Positions 34,658-43,819 of a DNA stretch of 64,000 nt are shown in pieces; the first letter of the stretch is position 1; every line of letters begins with the position of its first letter. The stretch lies in the NCBI GenBank assembly GCA_963769715.1, contig CAVYNE010000031.1, forward strand, positions 310,001 to 374,000, written 5' to 3'. The translations under genes were made by a program, and so were the position numbers. Source of the DNA: Palsa-504 sp963769715 (GTDB taxonomy: Bacteria; Actinomycetota; Actinomycetes; Streptosporangiales; Streptosporangiaceae). The notes beneath the pieces were generated by a model. That model did no database searches, was not told the origin of the DNA, and saw only the letters and a program-made list of their open reading frames with translations.

Positions 34658-37600
34658 ATGATCAAGCGGCTGCTCGTGGCGAACCGGGGCGAGATCGCCG
34701 TCCGCATCATGGCGACGGCGTCCGTGCTCGGGATCGAGACGGTCGCGGTCTATGCCGCCGACGATGCCGCCTGCCGCCACGTCAGCCGGGCTGACGTGGC
34801 GGTCGAGCTGCCGGGAACCGGGGCGGCGGCTTACCTCGACGTCGATGCGGTCCTCGCCGCGGCCACCGGCACGGGCTGTGACACGCTGCACCCCGGGTAC
34901 GGCTTCGCCGCTGAGCGGCCGCAGCTGGCCGCGCGCTGCGCCGAGGCCGGGGTGCGCTTCGCCGGTCCGGCGCCGGACGCGCTCGCGCTGTTCGGCGACA
35001 AGGGCGCGGCGCGGGCCCGGGCGCGCGAGCTGGGCGTGCCGGTCCTGGCCGGCACCGACGGCGACACCTCGCTGGAGCAGGCGCGAACCCTGCTCCGCGA
35101 GTACGGCGCGGTCATGGTCAAGGCGGTCGCGGGCGGAGGCGGACGCGGCGTGCGGCCGGTGACGCGCGAAGCCGAACTCGCCGGGGCGATGCGCCGGTGC
35201 GCATCCGAGGCCCAGGCGGCCTTCGGCGACGCCAGGGTGTACGTCGAGCAGTTGCTGACCCGGGCCCGGCACGTCGAGGTCCAGGTCATCGGCGACGGCA
35301 CCGGCGCCGTGGCGGTGCTGGGTGACCGTGACTGCAGCCTGCAGCGGCGCCGGCAGAAGCTGGTCGAGATCGCCCCGGCCCCGATCGGCGACGCGATCCG
35401 CGCGCGGCTGTCGCAGGCCGCGCTGGCCCTGGTCGGCTCGGCCCGCTACGCCGGGCTGGCCACGGTGGAATTCCTTGTCCAGGACGACACGATCGCGTTC
35501 GGCGAAGTCAACCCGCGCCTGCAGGTCGAGCACACGGTCACCGAGCAGGTCACCGGCCTGGACCTGGTCGAGCTGGGGCTGCGCGTCGCCGACGGCGCGA
35601 CCCTCGGGGTGCTCGGGTTGCTGGCGCCGGCCGCGCACCCGCGCGGCGTGGCGATCCAGGTCCGGGTCAACGCCGAGACCGTGCGGCCCGACGGCACGTT
35701 CGGTCCCGGCACCGGCACGCTGAGCCGGTTCCAGCCGCCGGCCGGGCGCGGCGTGCGCGTCGACACCGCCGGCTACCCGGGTTACACCGTCAGCCCGCGC
35801 TACGACTCGCTGCTGGCCAAGGTGATCACCGACGGCGGCACGCTCGAGGAGGCGGCACGCCGGGCGGTGCGGGCGCTGGCTGAGTTCGACATCGCCGGGG
35901 TGCCCACCAACCTGGCCCTGTTGAGGGCCCTGCTGCGGACCATGTTGCAGGCGCCCGGGCTCGGCATGCTGGAGGTGGGCTGGGTCGACGCCCACGCCGC
36001 CGAACTCGTCACGGCCAGCCCCGTCTCGCTCGTGCCCGCGGTCGCCGGCGCCCAGGACGGCTCGCCGGCCTCCCCCGCAGAGGTGCCGCCCGGCCACATC
36101 GCGGTGCGGGCGCCGCTGGACGGCACCGTGGTTTCGGTCACGGCCGCGCCCGGGAACCCGGTCGCTCCGGGCGACGAGCTGCTCGTCATCGAGGCGATGA
36201 AGATGGAGCACGAGGTGCGGGCCGAGGCCGCCGGCCTGGTGCACGAGGTGCCGGTGGCCGCGGGCGCCACGGTGCAGGCCGGGGCCGTGCTGGTGGTGCT
36301 GGCCGAGTCCGCGGACGACGTCGCCGAGCCGGCGCAGGCCGGCGACATCGCCCTGGATCACGTCCGCCCGGATCTGGAGGAGGTGCGGGAGCGGCACCGG
36401 ATCGGGCTCGACGAGGGCAGGCCCGAGGTGACCGATCGGCGGCACGCATCGGGGCGGCGGACGGCCCGCGAGAACATCGCCGACCTCGTCGACCCAGGCA
36501 GTTTCACCGAGTACGGCGCGCTGACGATCGCCGCGCAGCGCCGCCGCCGCTCGCTCGACGACCTCATCGCGCGCACCCCGGCGGACGGCCTGGTGCTGGG
36601 CACCGCGACCGTCGGCGGCCGGCCGATCGCGGTGATGTCCTACGACTACAGCGTGCTGGCCGGCACCCAGGGCGCCATGAACCACCGCAAGACCGACCGG
36701 CTGCTCGAGCTGGCCGACCGTGAGCGGCTGCCCGTGGTCATGTTCGCCGAGGGCGGCGGCGGGCGCCCGGGCGACACCGACACCACCGCGGTGGCCAGCC
36801 TCGACGTGCCGACCTTCCGGCTGACCGCGCGGCTTTCCGGCCGGGTGCCGCTGGTGGCCGTGGTGTCGGGCTACTGCTTCGCCGGCAACGCCGCCCTGGC
36901 CGGCGCCTGCGACGTGATCATCGCGACGCCAGAGGCCAGCCTGGGCATGGGCGGACCAGCCATGATCGAGGGCGGCGGGCTCGGCATCATAGCGCCGGAC
37001 GAGGTCGGACCGATGTCCATCCAGGTACCGAACGGAGTAGTGGACTTGCTCGTCGAAAGCGAGGCTGCCGCGGTGGCGGCGGCGCGGCGCTACCTCTCCT
37101 ACTTCGGCGGCTCACGCGCTGGCACCCAGGACGCTGCGCACGGTGACCAGCGTCTGCTGCGCCACCTCATCCCGGAGAACCGGGTGCGCGGCTACGACGT
37201 GCGGCCGGTCATCGAGGCCCTGTGCGACACGGGCAGCGTGCTCGAGCTGCGGGCCGGGTTCGGCACCGGGGTGCTGACCGCCCTGGCCCGAATCGGCGGG
37301 CACGCGGTCGGGCTGCTGGCCAACAACCCGCTGCACCTAGGCGGGGCGATCGACGGCGACGCCGCCGATAAGGCCACGGCGTTCCTGGGGCGGTGTGAGG
37401 CCCACCGGTTGCCCATCGTCTCGCTCGTGGACACGCCTGGCTTCATGGTGGGGCCCGCGGCGGAGCGGACGGCCATCGTGCGGCGCTTCGGCGCGATGTT
37501 CGTGGCCGGCGCCCGGCTCACCGTGCCGGTGTGCGCGGTGGTGCTGCGCAAGGCCTACGGCCTCGGCGCGATGGCGATGACCGCGGGCGACCTGCGCCGC

Positions 37601-37867
37601 CCGGCCATCACCGTGGCCTGGCCGACCGGGGAGTTCGGCGGGATGGGCCTGGAGGGTGCAGTACGGCTGGGCTACCGCGCCGAACTCGACGCGATCCAGG
37701 ACCTCGATGCCCGCCGGGCGCGCTACGAGGAACTGGTCGCCGAGCAGTACACCCGCGGTAAGGCGCTCAGCACCGCCGCGGCGTTCGAGATCGACGACGT
37801 GATCGACCCGGCCGGCACCCGTGCCGTGCTCACTGAGGTCCTGGCCCGCGCCACGGCCGGCGGCTGA
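34658..37867 (+). CDS. Single-chain acyl-CoA carboxylase (BC-BCCP-CT), LCC type
   Basis: A 1069-residue enzyme holding all three activities. Residues 1-450 are biotin carboxylase (MIKRLLVANRGEIAVRI, ATP-grasp GGGGRGVR, EVNPRLQVEHTVTE). Residues 480-560 are the biotinyl domain with Lys515 in EAMKMEH. Residues 570-1069 are a carboxyltransferase of the AccD/PccB type, with both crotonase-fold halves (GYCFAGNAALAGACDVIIA; GFMVGPAAERTAIVRRFG). The domain order and length fit the homohexameric long-chain acyl-CoA carboxylase described from Mycobacterium avium subsp. paratuberculosis. It carboxylates acyl-CoA, possibly of several chain lengths. No separate subunit gene is nearby. Confidence 0.93.
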   Translation: MIKRLLVANRGEIAVRIMATASVLGIETVAVYAADDAACRHVSRADVAVELPGTGAAAYLDVDAVLAAATGTGCDTLHPGYGFAAERPQLAARCAEAGVRFAGPAPDALALFGDKGAARARARELGVPVLAGTDGDTSLEQARTLLREYGAVMVKAVAGGGGRGVRPVTREAELAGAMRRCASEAQAAFGDARVYVEQLLTRARHVEVQVIGDGTGAVAVLGDRDCSLQRRRQKLVEIAPAPIGDAIRARLSQAALALVGSARYAGLATVEFLVQDDTIAFGEVNPRLQVEHTVTEQVTGLDLVELGLRVADGATLGVLGLLAPAAHPRGVAIQVRVNAETVRPDGTFGPGTGTLSRFQPPAGRGVRVDTAGYPGYTVSPRYDSLLAKVITDGGTLEEAARRAVRALAEFDIAGVPTNLALLRALLRTMLQAPGLGMLEVGWVDAHAAELVTASPVSLVPAVAGAQDGSPASPAEVPPGHIAVRAPLDGTVVSVTAAPGNPVAPGDELLVIEAMKMEHEVRAEAAGLVHEVPVAAGATVQAGAVLVVLAESADDVAEPAQAGDIALDHVRPDLEEVRERHRIGLDEGRPEVTDRRHASGRRTARENIADLVDPGSFTEYGALTIAAQRRRRSLDDLIARTPADGLVLGTATVGGRPIAVMSYDYSVLAGTQGAMNHRKTDRLLELADRERLPVVMFAEGGGGRPGDTDTTAVASLDVPTFRLTARLSGRVPLVAVVSGYCFAGNAALAGACDVIIATPEASLGMGGPAMIEGGGLGIIAPDEVGPMSIQVPNGVVDLLVESEAAAVAAARRYLSYFGGSRAGTQDAAHGDQRLLRHLIPENRVRGYDVRPVIEALCDTGSVLELRAGFGTGVLTALARIGGHAVGLLANNPLHLGGAIDGDAADKATAFLGRCEAHRLPIVSLVDTPGFMVGPAAERTAIVRRFGAMFVAGARLTVPVCAVVLRKAYGLGAMAMTAGDLRRPAITVAWPTGEFGGMGLEGAVRLGYRAELDAIQDLDARRARYEELVAEQYTRGKALSTAAAFEIDDVIDPAGTRAVLTEVLARATAGG

Positions 37868-37869
37868 GA

Positions 37870-38646
37870 TCAGGAGACTGGCGGCCGGCCCTGGGGGAAG
37901 GTGGGGTTGAAATCGTTGTGGACGACGGCAAAGGCCAGGTCGGTGAGCTTGATGTTCTGGTCGCGGGCGTACAGCCGCAGGGAGGCGAACGCGGCCACCA
38001 TGGACACCCCGTTGCGCTCCGCGAGGACGCCTTTAGCCTGTTCGATGACGACCCGGCTGTTGAGCGCGCGCTGGAGATGCCCGGCCAGCATGGTGCTGCG
38101 GTGGGCGGAGCGTTGCTGCAGGATGCCGATGGTGGCGACGTCGGCCAGCGCCTGCGCCAGCCGCTGATCGTCTGGTGACACCGGGACGGCGCGGGCGTCG
38201 AACAGGTTCAGCCCGCCGATCGTCTGCTCGCGCAGCCGCATGGGCAGCGCCACGACGGACCGGAAACCGGCCGCGATGGCGAACGACGCGAACAGCGGCC
38301 AGCGTACGCGGTCGGCGTCGAGGTCGGTGCTGACCACCGCCGCGCCGGTGCGGACGCAGTCCAGGCACGGTCCTTGGTCGTTCTGCAACTGGAAGATCTC
38401 AAGCAGCCGGGTTTCCTCGCTCGAGGACGCGACGACGGCGAGGTGGCCCTCCTGGTCGTTGAGCAGCAGCCCGGCCGCCGTGACCCCGAGCAGGCGAACA
38501 CAGGCCGCCGCCAGCCGGTCGAGCAAGTCGACGATGTCGTAGTCCTCGACGAGGCTGTCCGCGAGCATCACGAAGGTCCTGGCGAGTTCCTGCTCGCGGT
38601 CGCGGACGGCGGCGGTCTGGCCGACGGGCTCGTCGGGCCTGCTCAT
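37870..38646 (-). CDS. GAF-ANTAR regulator
   Basis: 258 residues. A GAF domain occupies about residues 25-175 (LLDRLAAACVRLLGVTAAGLLLND ... GPCLDCVRTGAAVVSTDLDADRVRW ... SVVALPMRLREQTIGGLNLFDA). An ANTAR domain follows (LQRALNSRVVIEQAKGVLAERNGVSMVAAFASLRLYARDQN), which binds two-hairpin RNA antiterminator structures. The start overlaps the end of the upstream GAF-ANTAR gene by 4 bp (ATGA), so the two are translated together. It ends 2 bp from the convergent carboxylase stop. The ligand is unknown. Confidence 0.92.
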   Translation of the reverse strand: MSRPDEPVGQTAAVRDREQELARTFVMLADSLVEDYDIVDLLDRLAAACVRLLGVTAAGLLLNDQEGHLAVVASSSEETRLLEIFQLQNDQGPCLDCVRTGAAVVSTDLDADRVRWPLFASFAIAAGFRSVVALPMRLREQTIGGLNLFDARAVPVSPDDQRLAQALADVATIGILQQRSAHRSTMLAGHLQRALNSRVVIEQAKGVLAERNGVSMVAAFASLRLYARDQNIKLTDLAFAVVHNDFNPTFPQGRPPVS

Positions 38647-39353
38647 CGGTCCTCCACCGGAAAGCGCAGGCGGCGCTCGACCACGTCCTTGGCGATATCC
38701 GCGACCGGCCGGCCGGTGGCGAAGGCGTGCGCGCGCAGCATCAGGAAGGCCTCGTCGATCGTCACGCCGGCCTGGACCTTCACCATGCCGCTCGCCTGGT
38801 GCACCTGCATCTGGTAGGCGGCCCGGCCGTCGGTGTCATCGGCGAACGAGTTGCCGTAGCCGGTGCCGAGTTGCAGGACCGCGACCGCGGCGGCGTTCGC
38901 GGCCGTCAGGGCCGCGGAGAGCTGGCCGGTCGTCAGTTTCCCGGGCAGGTCACGGTAAAGATCGAGGGCACCGACGCTGATGCCCCCGATACGCAGCGGC
39001 AACGCGAACACGGCCCGGACTCCGACGGCCGCGGCGCCCTCCATGAAGGCGGGCCAGCGCTCGACCGCCACGTCACTGGGCTCGTGCAGGTCATTCACCA
39101 TGACCGGCACGCCGCCCTTGACCGCCTCGACGCAAGCGCCCTCGCCGAGAGTGAACTGAAGATCCTCAATCCGTGCGGACACCTCGTCAGTGGCGCAGAC
39201 AACACCCCGGTTACCCGCGGCCGTCACCAGCGAGATGCCAGCACCGGTAACCCCTAGTAGCTGCGCACAGAGCTGGCAGATATGCCTGGACCGCTCGGCG
39301 CCCTGCGTCGGCCCGTCCGCCAGCAGGCGCGTCCACAGATCGAGGCTAACCAC
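38643..39353 (-). CDS. GAF-ANTAR regulator
   Basis: 236 residues, starting directly with a GAF domain (SRHICQLCAQLLGVTGAGISLVTAAGNRG, GEGACVEAVKGGVPVMVNDLHEPSD, RAVFALPLRIGGISVGALDLYRD). The ANTAR domain is YQMQVHQASGMVKVQAGVTIDEAFLMLRAHAFATGRPVADIAKDVVERRLRF. It is the first gene of a two-gene operon with another GAF-ANTAR protein. Paired ANTAR proteins may sense related stresses or form heterodimers; that is inference. Confidence 0.92.
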   Translation of the reverse strand: MVSLDLWTRLLADGPTQGAERSRHICQLCAQLLGVTGAGISLVTAAGNRGVVCATDEVSARIEDLQFTLGEGACVEAVKGGVPVMVNDLHEPSDVAVERWPAFMEGAAAVGVRAVFALPLRIGGISVGALDLYRDLPGKLTTGQLSAALTAANAAAVAVLQLGTGYGNSFADDTDGRAAYQMQVHQASGMVKVQAGVTIDEAFLMLRAHAFATGRPVADIAKDVVERRLRFPVEDR

Positions 39354-39538
39354 GGCCGGGCCACCAGGACAGCCGGGGCGGGCGGTCCGCAGAAGCCTTC
39401 ATCAAAAAACCACTTCCCCACGGCGGCGGGGCATCTCGCTGCCAGGACCAGCATGTACCAACGGCCGGCGGAAGGCGAATCCGTCGCACTCAGGTCGCCC
39501 GCCGCCCGCGGGGTCATCCCACCGTGTGGCGGGACGGG

Positions 39539-41203
39539 TTAGTCGCGGGCGCGGAGTTCGCGGCGCAGGAGCTTGCCGGATACCGTCTTGGGCAGTTCGT
39601 CGAGGAACTCGATCTGGCGCGGGTACTTGTAGGCGGCCAGCTGGCTCCGGCAGAAGCCGATAAGCTCCTCGGCGGTGGCGGTCTTGCCGGGACGCAGGCT
39701 GACGAACGCCTTGACCGTCTCGCCGCGGTAGGCGTCGGGCACCCCGACCACAGCGGCCTCGCGCACCGACTCGTGCTGGTAGAGGACGTCCTCGACCTCG
39801 CGCGGCCACACCTTGTAGCCGCCCGCGTTGATCTGGTCCTTCTTCCGGTCGACGAGGTAGAACCAGCCGGCCGCGTCCATGTAACCGACGTCGCCGGTGT
39901 GCAGCGCGCCGCCGGGCAGCGCGTGCTCGGTCTCCTCGGGCTGGTGCCAGTAGCCGGGCACCACCATCGGACCGCTGGTGACGATCTCGCCGACCTCGCC
40001 GGCCTGCAGGTCCTGCCCGTCGTCGCCGACGATGCGCACCACCGTGTTGAAGATCGGCACGCCGACCGACAGGGCGCCTGAGGTCTCGTCGACCGGCGCG
40101 GTCGCGCCCGACGGCACGGCATGCGACGGCGAGGTGGTCTCGGTCAGGCCGTAGACATTGTGGATGTACTGCCCGAACTGGGCCTGGAAGGCCTTGACCG
40201 TGCTCGGCGGGATCGGGGCGCCGCCGGACCAGATCTTGGTCAGGGACGCCAGCGCGTCGCGCTCCGCGTTCGGCGCGTTCATCAGCGCGATGAACACGGT
40301 GATCGACCCGACGGTGAAGGTGGGCCGCTCGTCGCGGATGGTGTCGATGGCCACCGACGGCTCGAACCGGTAGCCGAGCACGAGCGGGGCGCCGAGCAGC
40401 AGCGCGAGGGTGACGCCCGCGATCAGCCCGGTGATGTGGAACAGCGGCGCGACGCCGAGCACGACGTCGTCCGGACCGAGCCGGCACCACTGGCGGTAAG
40501 CCTGGGAGTTGAACACCACGTTCCCGTGGGTGTTCATCGCGCCTTTCGGCGGGCCGGTGGTGCCCGAGGTATAGGTGAGGACGGCGGTATCGCTGGCGGT
40601 AAAGGAAACCGGGCTACCCTGGGACGGCCGCTGGCCGCGGAAGCGCTCGATCAGCGCGGCCATGCCGACCGAGCCGTCGCACTCGATCGGCTCGAGTCCG
40701 GCGAAGACCCGCTGGTCGTCGCGCGCCCGGTACTCGAGCTCGGACGTCGTGACCACGGTCGTGACATCGGTACCGCTCACCACGCCGGCGGCCACGTCAC
40801 GGTACAGGCTCTGCAGGCAGACCAGCACGCGGGCGCCGGAGTCGCGCAGCACGGCGTCCAGTTCCCGGGCCCGGTACATCGGGTTGACCGGCACCGCGAC
40901 GCCGCCGGCCTTCCACGTCGCGACCAGGCCGATCACGAACTGCGGCACGTTCTGCAGGTACAGCGCCACACGGACGCCATTTCCGACGCCCAGATCCCGC
41001 AGCGCAATGGCGAACGCGTCACTGAGCTCGTCCAGCTCGCGCGAGGTGATCCGGCCGCCGAAGTAACGGATGGCGTCGCCGTCCGGGTTCCGGCTGACCG
41101 AGGCCCGGAACATGGAAAGCGCGTCGGTGAACTCCGGGCTGATCTCGGCCGGCTGGTCGGGGTCGTAGCGGCTCAGCCAGGGCTTGGCGTCATAGCTGGA
41201 CAT
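39539..41203 (-). CDS. AMP-forming acyl-CoA synthetase
   Basis: 554 residues. The AMP-binding motif is AVLTYTSGTTGPPKGAM. NVYGLTETTSP and the hinge YLVDRKKDQINAGGYKVWPREVE follow, and the catalytic Lys lies in LPKTVSGKLLRREL near the C-terminus. It activates a carboxylic acid with ATP and CoA, medium or long chain by resemblance. It is the last gene of a four-gene operon and starts 9 bp after the FmdB-like gene. The neighbours suggest a hydroxy or oxo acid derived from a lactone as one possible substrate. Confidence 0.92.
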   Translation of the reverse strand: MSSYDAKPWLSRYDPDQPAEISPEFTDALSMFRASVSRNPDGDAIRYFGGRITSRELDELSDAFAIALRDLGVGNGVRVALYLQNVPQFVIGLVATWKAGGVAVPVNPMYRARELDAVLRDSGARVLVCLQSLYRDVAAGVVSGTDVTTVVTTSELEYRARDDQRVFAGLEPIECDGSVGMAALIERFRGQRPSQGSPVSFTASDTAVLTYTSGTTGPPKGAMNTHGNVVFNSQAYRQWCRLGPDDVVLGVAPLFHITGLIAGVTLALLLGAPLVLGYRFEPSVAIDTIRDERPTFTVGSITVFIALMNAPNAERDALASLTKIWSGGAPIPPSTVKAFQAQFGQYIHNVYGLTETTSPSHAVPSGATAPVDETSGALSVGVPIFNTVVRIVGDDGQDLQAGEVGEIVTSGPMVVPGYWHQPEETEHALPGGALHTGDVGYMDAAGWFYLVDRKKDQINAGGYKVWPREVEDVLYQHESVREAAVVGVPDAYRGETVKAFVSLRPGKTATAEELIGFCRSQLAAYKYPRQIEFLDELPKTVSGKLLRRELRARD

Positions 41204-41212
41204 GGGCGCTCC

Positions 41213-41599
41213 CTACGAGTCACCCGGCGGGCTCACCTGCGCCTTGGTCAGCGAATCCCCCGCACGCAGCGGGGCACCGTGATACCGGCCCTCGTGGGCC
41301 AGGACGGGCCGCCGGTCGCTGCGCAGCTCTTCATTAGAATCCTCGAGTTTGCGCCGGGCACCCCACTGCCGGCGCAACTGGCCGAGGTACTCGGGATTCC
41401 CTTCGTAGGTGCCCCGCCAGGTCTGCGGCATCTGCTCCATCGCCGACCCCGGATCGGCCCGCCCGGCCAGCGAAATCCGGGACGGGATCTTCTCGCTGAC
41501 CTGGCCGCACGCCGGGCAGTCCTGCCGTTCCCGCTCGGCGATCGTGGCCATCTGCTCGAAGAGATGCCCCTGCGGGCAGCAGTAGTCGTACAGCGGCAT
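41213..41599 (-). CDS. FmdB-like zinc-ribbon protein
   Basis: 128 residues. The N-terminal FmdB-type zinc ribbon MPLYDYCCPQGHLFEQMATIAERERQDCPACGQ has the Cys pairs 7/8 and 28/31. The rest is polar and less conserved. It lies 3 bp after the iron alcohol dehydrogenase gene and 9 bp before the ligase, so it belongs to the operon. FmdB-like proteins are of unclear role, often sitting with amidase or oxidoreductase genes. Confidence 0.82.
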   Translation of the reverse strand: MPLYDYCCPQGHLFEQMATIAERERQDCPACGQVSEKIPSRISLAGRADPGSAMEQMPQTWRGTYEGNPEYLGQLRRQWGARRKLEDSNEELRSDRRPVLAHEGRYHGAPLRAGDSLTKAQVSPPGDS

Positions 41600-41602
41600 C
41601 TC

Positions 41603-42898
41603 TCACCAGTTCTCGATGGAGTGGGCGAAGATCCCGGCGATATCCTCCTCGTCGACCGGGCGCGGGCAGGTGGCCAGCAGCCGCTGTTGCTTCATCGTGC
41701 CGGGCACCAGGTCACCGATGTCCGCCTCGGTGTAGCCGACGGCTCCGATGCCGTTCGGGATGTCGATGTCGCGCATCAAGTCGATGACGGCGGACGGAAG
41801 CTGCTCGCCCGGGTCGTTCAGCGTGTCCGCCTCCGGCGCCAGCAGGGCGGCGGCCTGCAGATGGCGTTCCGGCGCGCTGGGGAAGCTGAACCGGAACGCT
41901 TCCGGGGCGGTCAGCGACACCGACATCCCGTGCGGCACCATCGGCTCGGCCTGCGGGTAACCCGGGGGCCTGTAGTCCTTCACCATGCCCGCGATCGGGT
42001 AGGCGTTGGCGTGCGGGATGTGCACGCCCGAGTTGCCGAACCCCATGCCGGCGAAGGTCGCCGCCAGCATCATGTTGCTCCGCGCCTCGAGGTCGGATCC
42101 GTGCCGGAACGCCCGGCGGAATGAGGCGGCGAGCAGCGTGAGCGCCTTCTCGCACCACAGGTCGGAGACCGGGTTGGAGCCGCAGTAGGTGACCCGCTGC
42201 TCGGGCTGCTTGCGGTCGAACGTGGTGTACCAGCGGGCGGTGTAGGACTCCAGGGCGTGGCACACGATGTCCATCCCGGCCGCGGCGGTGACCTCCGGTG
42301 GCAAGGTCAGTGACACGAGCGGGTCGATCACGGCCAGCGTGGGACGCAGCCGCCAGTGGCTGATGCCGGTCTTGACCCGCATCGACAGTACGTCGAGCAC
42401 GCACATCGCGGTGCTCTCCGAACCCGTCCCGGCCGTGGTCGGCACCGCGATCAGCGGCTTGAGCTGGTGACGGGGAGCACGGCCCGCCCCGATCGGCTTG
42501 TTGATGTAGTCCATCAGCGAGCCCTCATCGGTGGTCAGCAGGTTCACCGCCTTGGCGGTATCGATGGAGGACCCGCCGCCGACCGCGACGAAGCCGTCCC
42601 ATGGGCCCTGCTCGCGAGCGTAGCCGGCCGCCTTGTCCATGCTGTCGTCGGTGGGCTCGACGTGACAGCCGTCGAAGATCTCCGAAGTGATCCCGTGCTT
42701 GGTCAGCGAGTCGGCGATGCGCGCCGGGATGCCGAGCTCGTTGATCCGGGGATCGGTCAGGATGAGGACCCGCCTGGCCCCGAACTGGGCCATCTCGAAA
42801 CCGATCTCGTCGACCGCGCCGGCGCCGAATTTCAGTGGCGGCGCGCCCCAGGTGAAGATGGTCTCCTCGGTCAGGTCGATACCGGGTGCGGCAGCCAT
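41603..42898 (-). CDS. Iron-containing alcohol dehydrogenase, HOT (ADHFE1) type
   Basis: 431 residues. ETIFTWGAPPLKFGAGAVDEIG at the start, VAVGGGSSIDTAKAVNLL for nucleotide binding, IAVPTTAGTGSESTAMCV and the metal-site region AAAGMDIVCHALESYTARWY all match the hydroxyacid-oxoacid transhydrogenase branch. HOT oxidises 4-hydroxybutyrate with 2-oxoglutarate as acceptor, giving succinic semialdehyde and 2-hydroxyglutarate. The start ATG overlaps the lactonase stop by one base. Other iron alcohol dehydrogenase substrates cannot be ruled out. Confidence 0.88.
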   Translation of the reverse strand: MAAAPGIDLTEETIFTWGAPPLKFGAGAVDEIGFEMAQFGARRVLILTDPRINELGIPARIADSLTKHGITSEIFDGCHVEPTDDSMDKAAGYAREQGPWDGFVAVGGGSSIDTAKAVNLLTTDEGSLMDYINKPIGAGRAPRHQLKPLIAVPTTAGTGSESTAMCVLDVLSMRVKTGISHWRLRPTLAVIDPLVSLTLPPEVTAAAGMDIVCHALESYTARWYTTFDRKQPEQRVTYCGSNPVSDLWCEKALTLLAASFRRAFRHGSDLEARSNMMLAATFAGMGFGNSGVHIPHANAYPIAGMVKDYRPPGYPQAEPMVPHGMSVSLTAPEAFRFSFPSAPERHLQAAALLAPEADTLNDPGEQLPSAVIDLMRDIDIPNGIGAVGYTEADIGDLVPGTMKQQRLLATCPRPVDEEDIAGIFAHSIENW

Positions 42899-43710
42899 CA
42901 GCGATAGCTCCCGGTAGGCGCGACGCGCAACTGCCTGATCTGGTCGGGGTCATGCCCGAACACCATGGTCGCGTCCGATTTGGTCGCGATGGCGCGCAGC
43001 TTCTCCACCGAGGCGTAGAACTGCTCCAGGTTGTTGACGATCGCGGCGGGCACCGCGGGCGGGCCGTAGCTGGCGCCCATGTAGACCGCGTCGGCCGTGA
43101 AGATCATCGTGCCGGTCTCGGGCAGGTCGACCCGCATCGACATGCTGCCGGGCGTGTGCCCCGGCGTCTGGATGAAGCTGACCCCGGGAAGGAACTCCTC
43201 GTCCCCGGATACCGTCTCGAAATCCAGTCCCTCGTAGTCGGCTTTCAGGTGCGCGCCGTTGAAGGCGCCCTCGAAGCCGAAGGCCCATTCCTTCTCCGCG
43301 GCGCTGCAGACCAGCCGCGCGTCCGTTTCCTTGAACAGCTGGACGTTGCCGGCGTGGTCGAAGTGCAGGTGGGAGAGGACGACGTAGTCGATGTCGCCGG
43401 GGGCCAGGCCGAGCTGCTTCAGCCGCGAGTCGAGGTACTCGTCGTCGGACACCTTCTCGTACGGGAAGAAGTCCTGCAGGCCGGTCGGGGCCCACCGCTG
43501 CTCCCAGTCCCGCGGGCAGCTGGTGTCCCACAGCAGCTTGCCCTCGGGCGTGTCCACCAGCACGCAGTGAGTCGGCACATCGACCCACTCGGCGGGCAGG
43601 TGCTTGTTCTGCCGGTTGCGTATCGCCCGGCCCGGCGCCAACAGGAGCCAGGTGAGGTCGGCGGTCATCGCTCCGCAGGAAAGGATGCTGACGGTCGTGC
43701 CTGCGCCCAT
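42898..43710 (-). CDS. Metallo-beta-lactamase-fold lactonase (AHL-lactonase family)
   Basis: 270 residues. The zinc motif is HLHFDH at residues 114-119 (VVLSHLHFDHAGN). A later His lies in QTPGHTPGSMSMRV and an Asp in IFTADAVYMG, which is the AiiA/AttM-type dinuclear site. The family opens acyl-homoserine lactones or gamma-butyrolactones. It is the first gene of an operon with a HOT-type dehydrogenase and an acyl-CoA ligase. That context favours a lactone catabolic role over quorum quenching, but this is inference. Confidence 0.88.
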   Translation of the reverse strand: MGAGTTVSILSCGAMTADLTWLLLAPGRAIRNRQNKHLPAEWVDVPTHCVLVDTPEGKLLWDTSCPRDWEQRWAPTGLQDFFPYEKVSDDEYLDSRLKQLGLAPGDIDYVVLSHLHFDHAGNVQLFKETDARLVCSAAEKEWAFGFEGAFNGAHLKADYEGLDFETVSGDEEFLPGVSFIQTPGHTPGSMSMRVDLPETGTMIFTADAVYMGASYGPPAVPAAIVNNLEQFYASVEKLRAIATKSDATMVFGHDPDQIRQLRVAPTGSYR

Positions 43711-43819
43711 GCAAGGACCTCCGCAGATTAACGTACGGCCTTAAGTCACAGTTGCCAGCCTCCGTCGCATGAATAGCAGTGTCAAGGGCCGGCGGCTAGC
43801 GCCGACCAGTGGGGAAAGC

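Noticed and set aside
34391..36685. 764-codon open frame opposite the carboxylase
   Set aside because: Antisense shadow of a very GC-rich gene; the sequence is His/Arg/Gly-rich low complexity with no domain.
40121..42124. 667-codon frame on the plus strand
   Set aside because: Antisense to the acyl-CoA ligase, the FmdB-like gene and the iron alcohol dehydrogenase, all of which have clear motifs.
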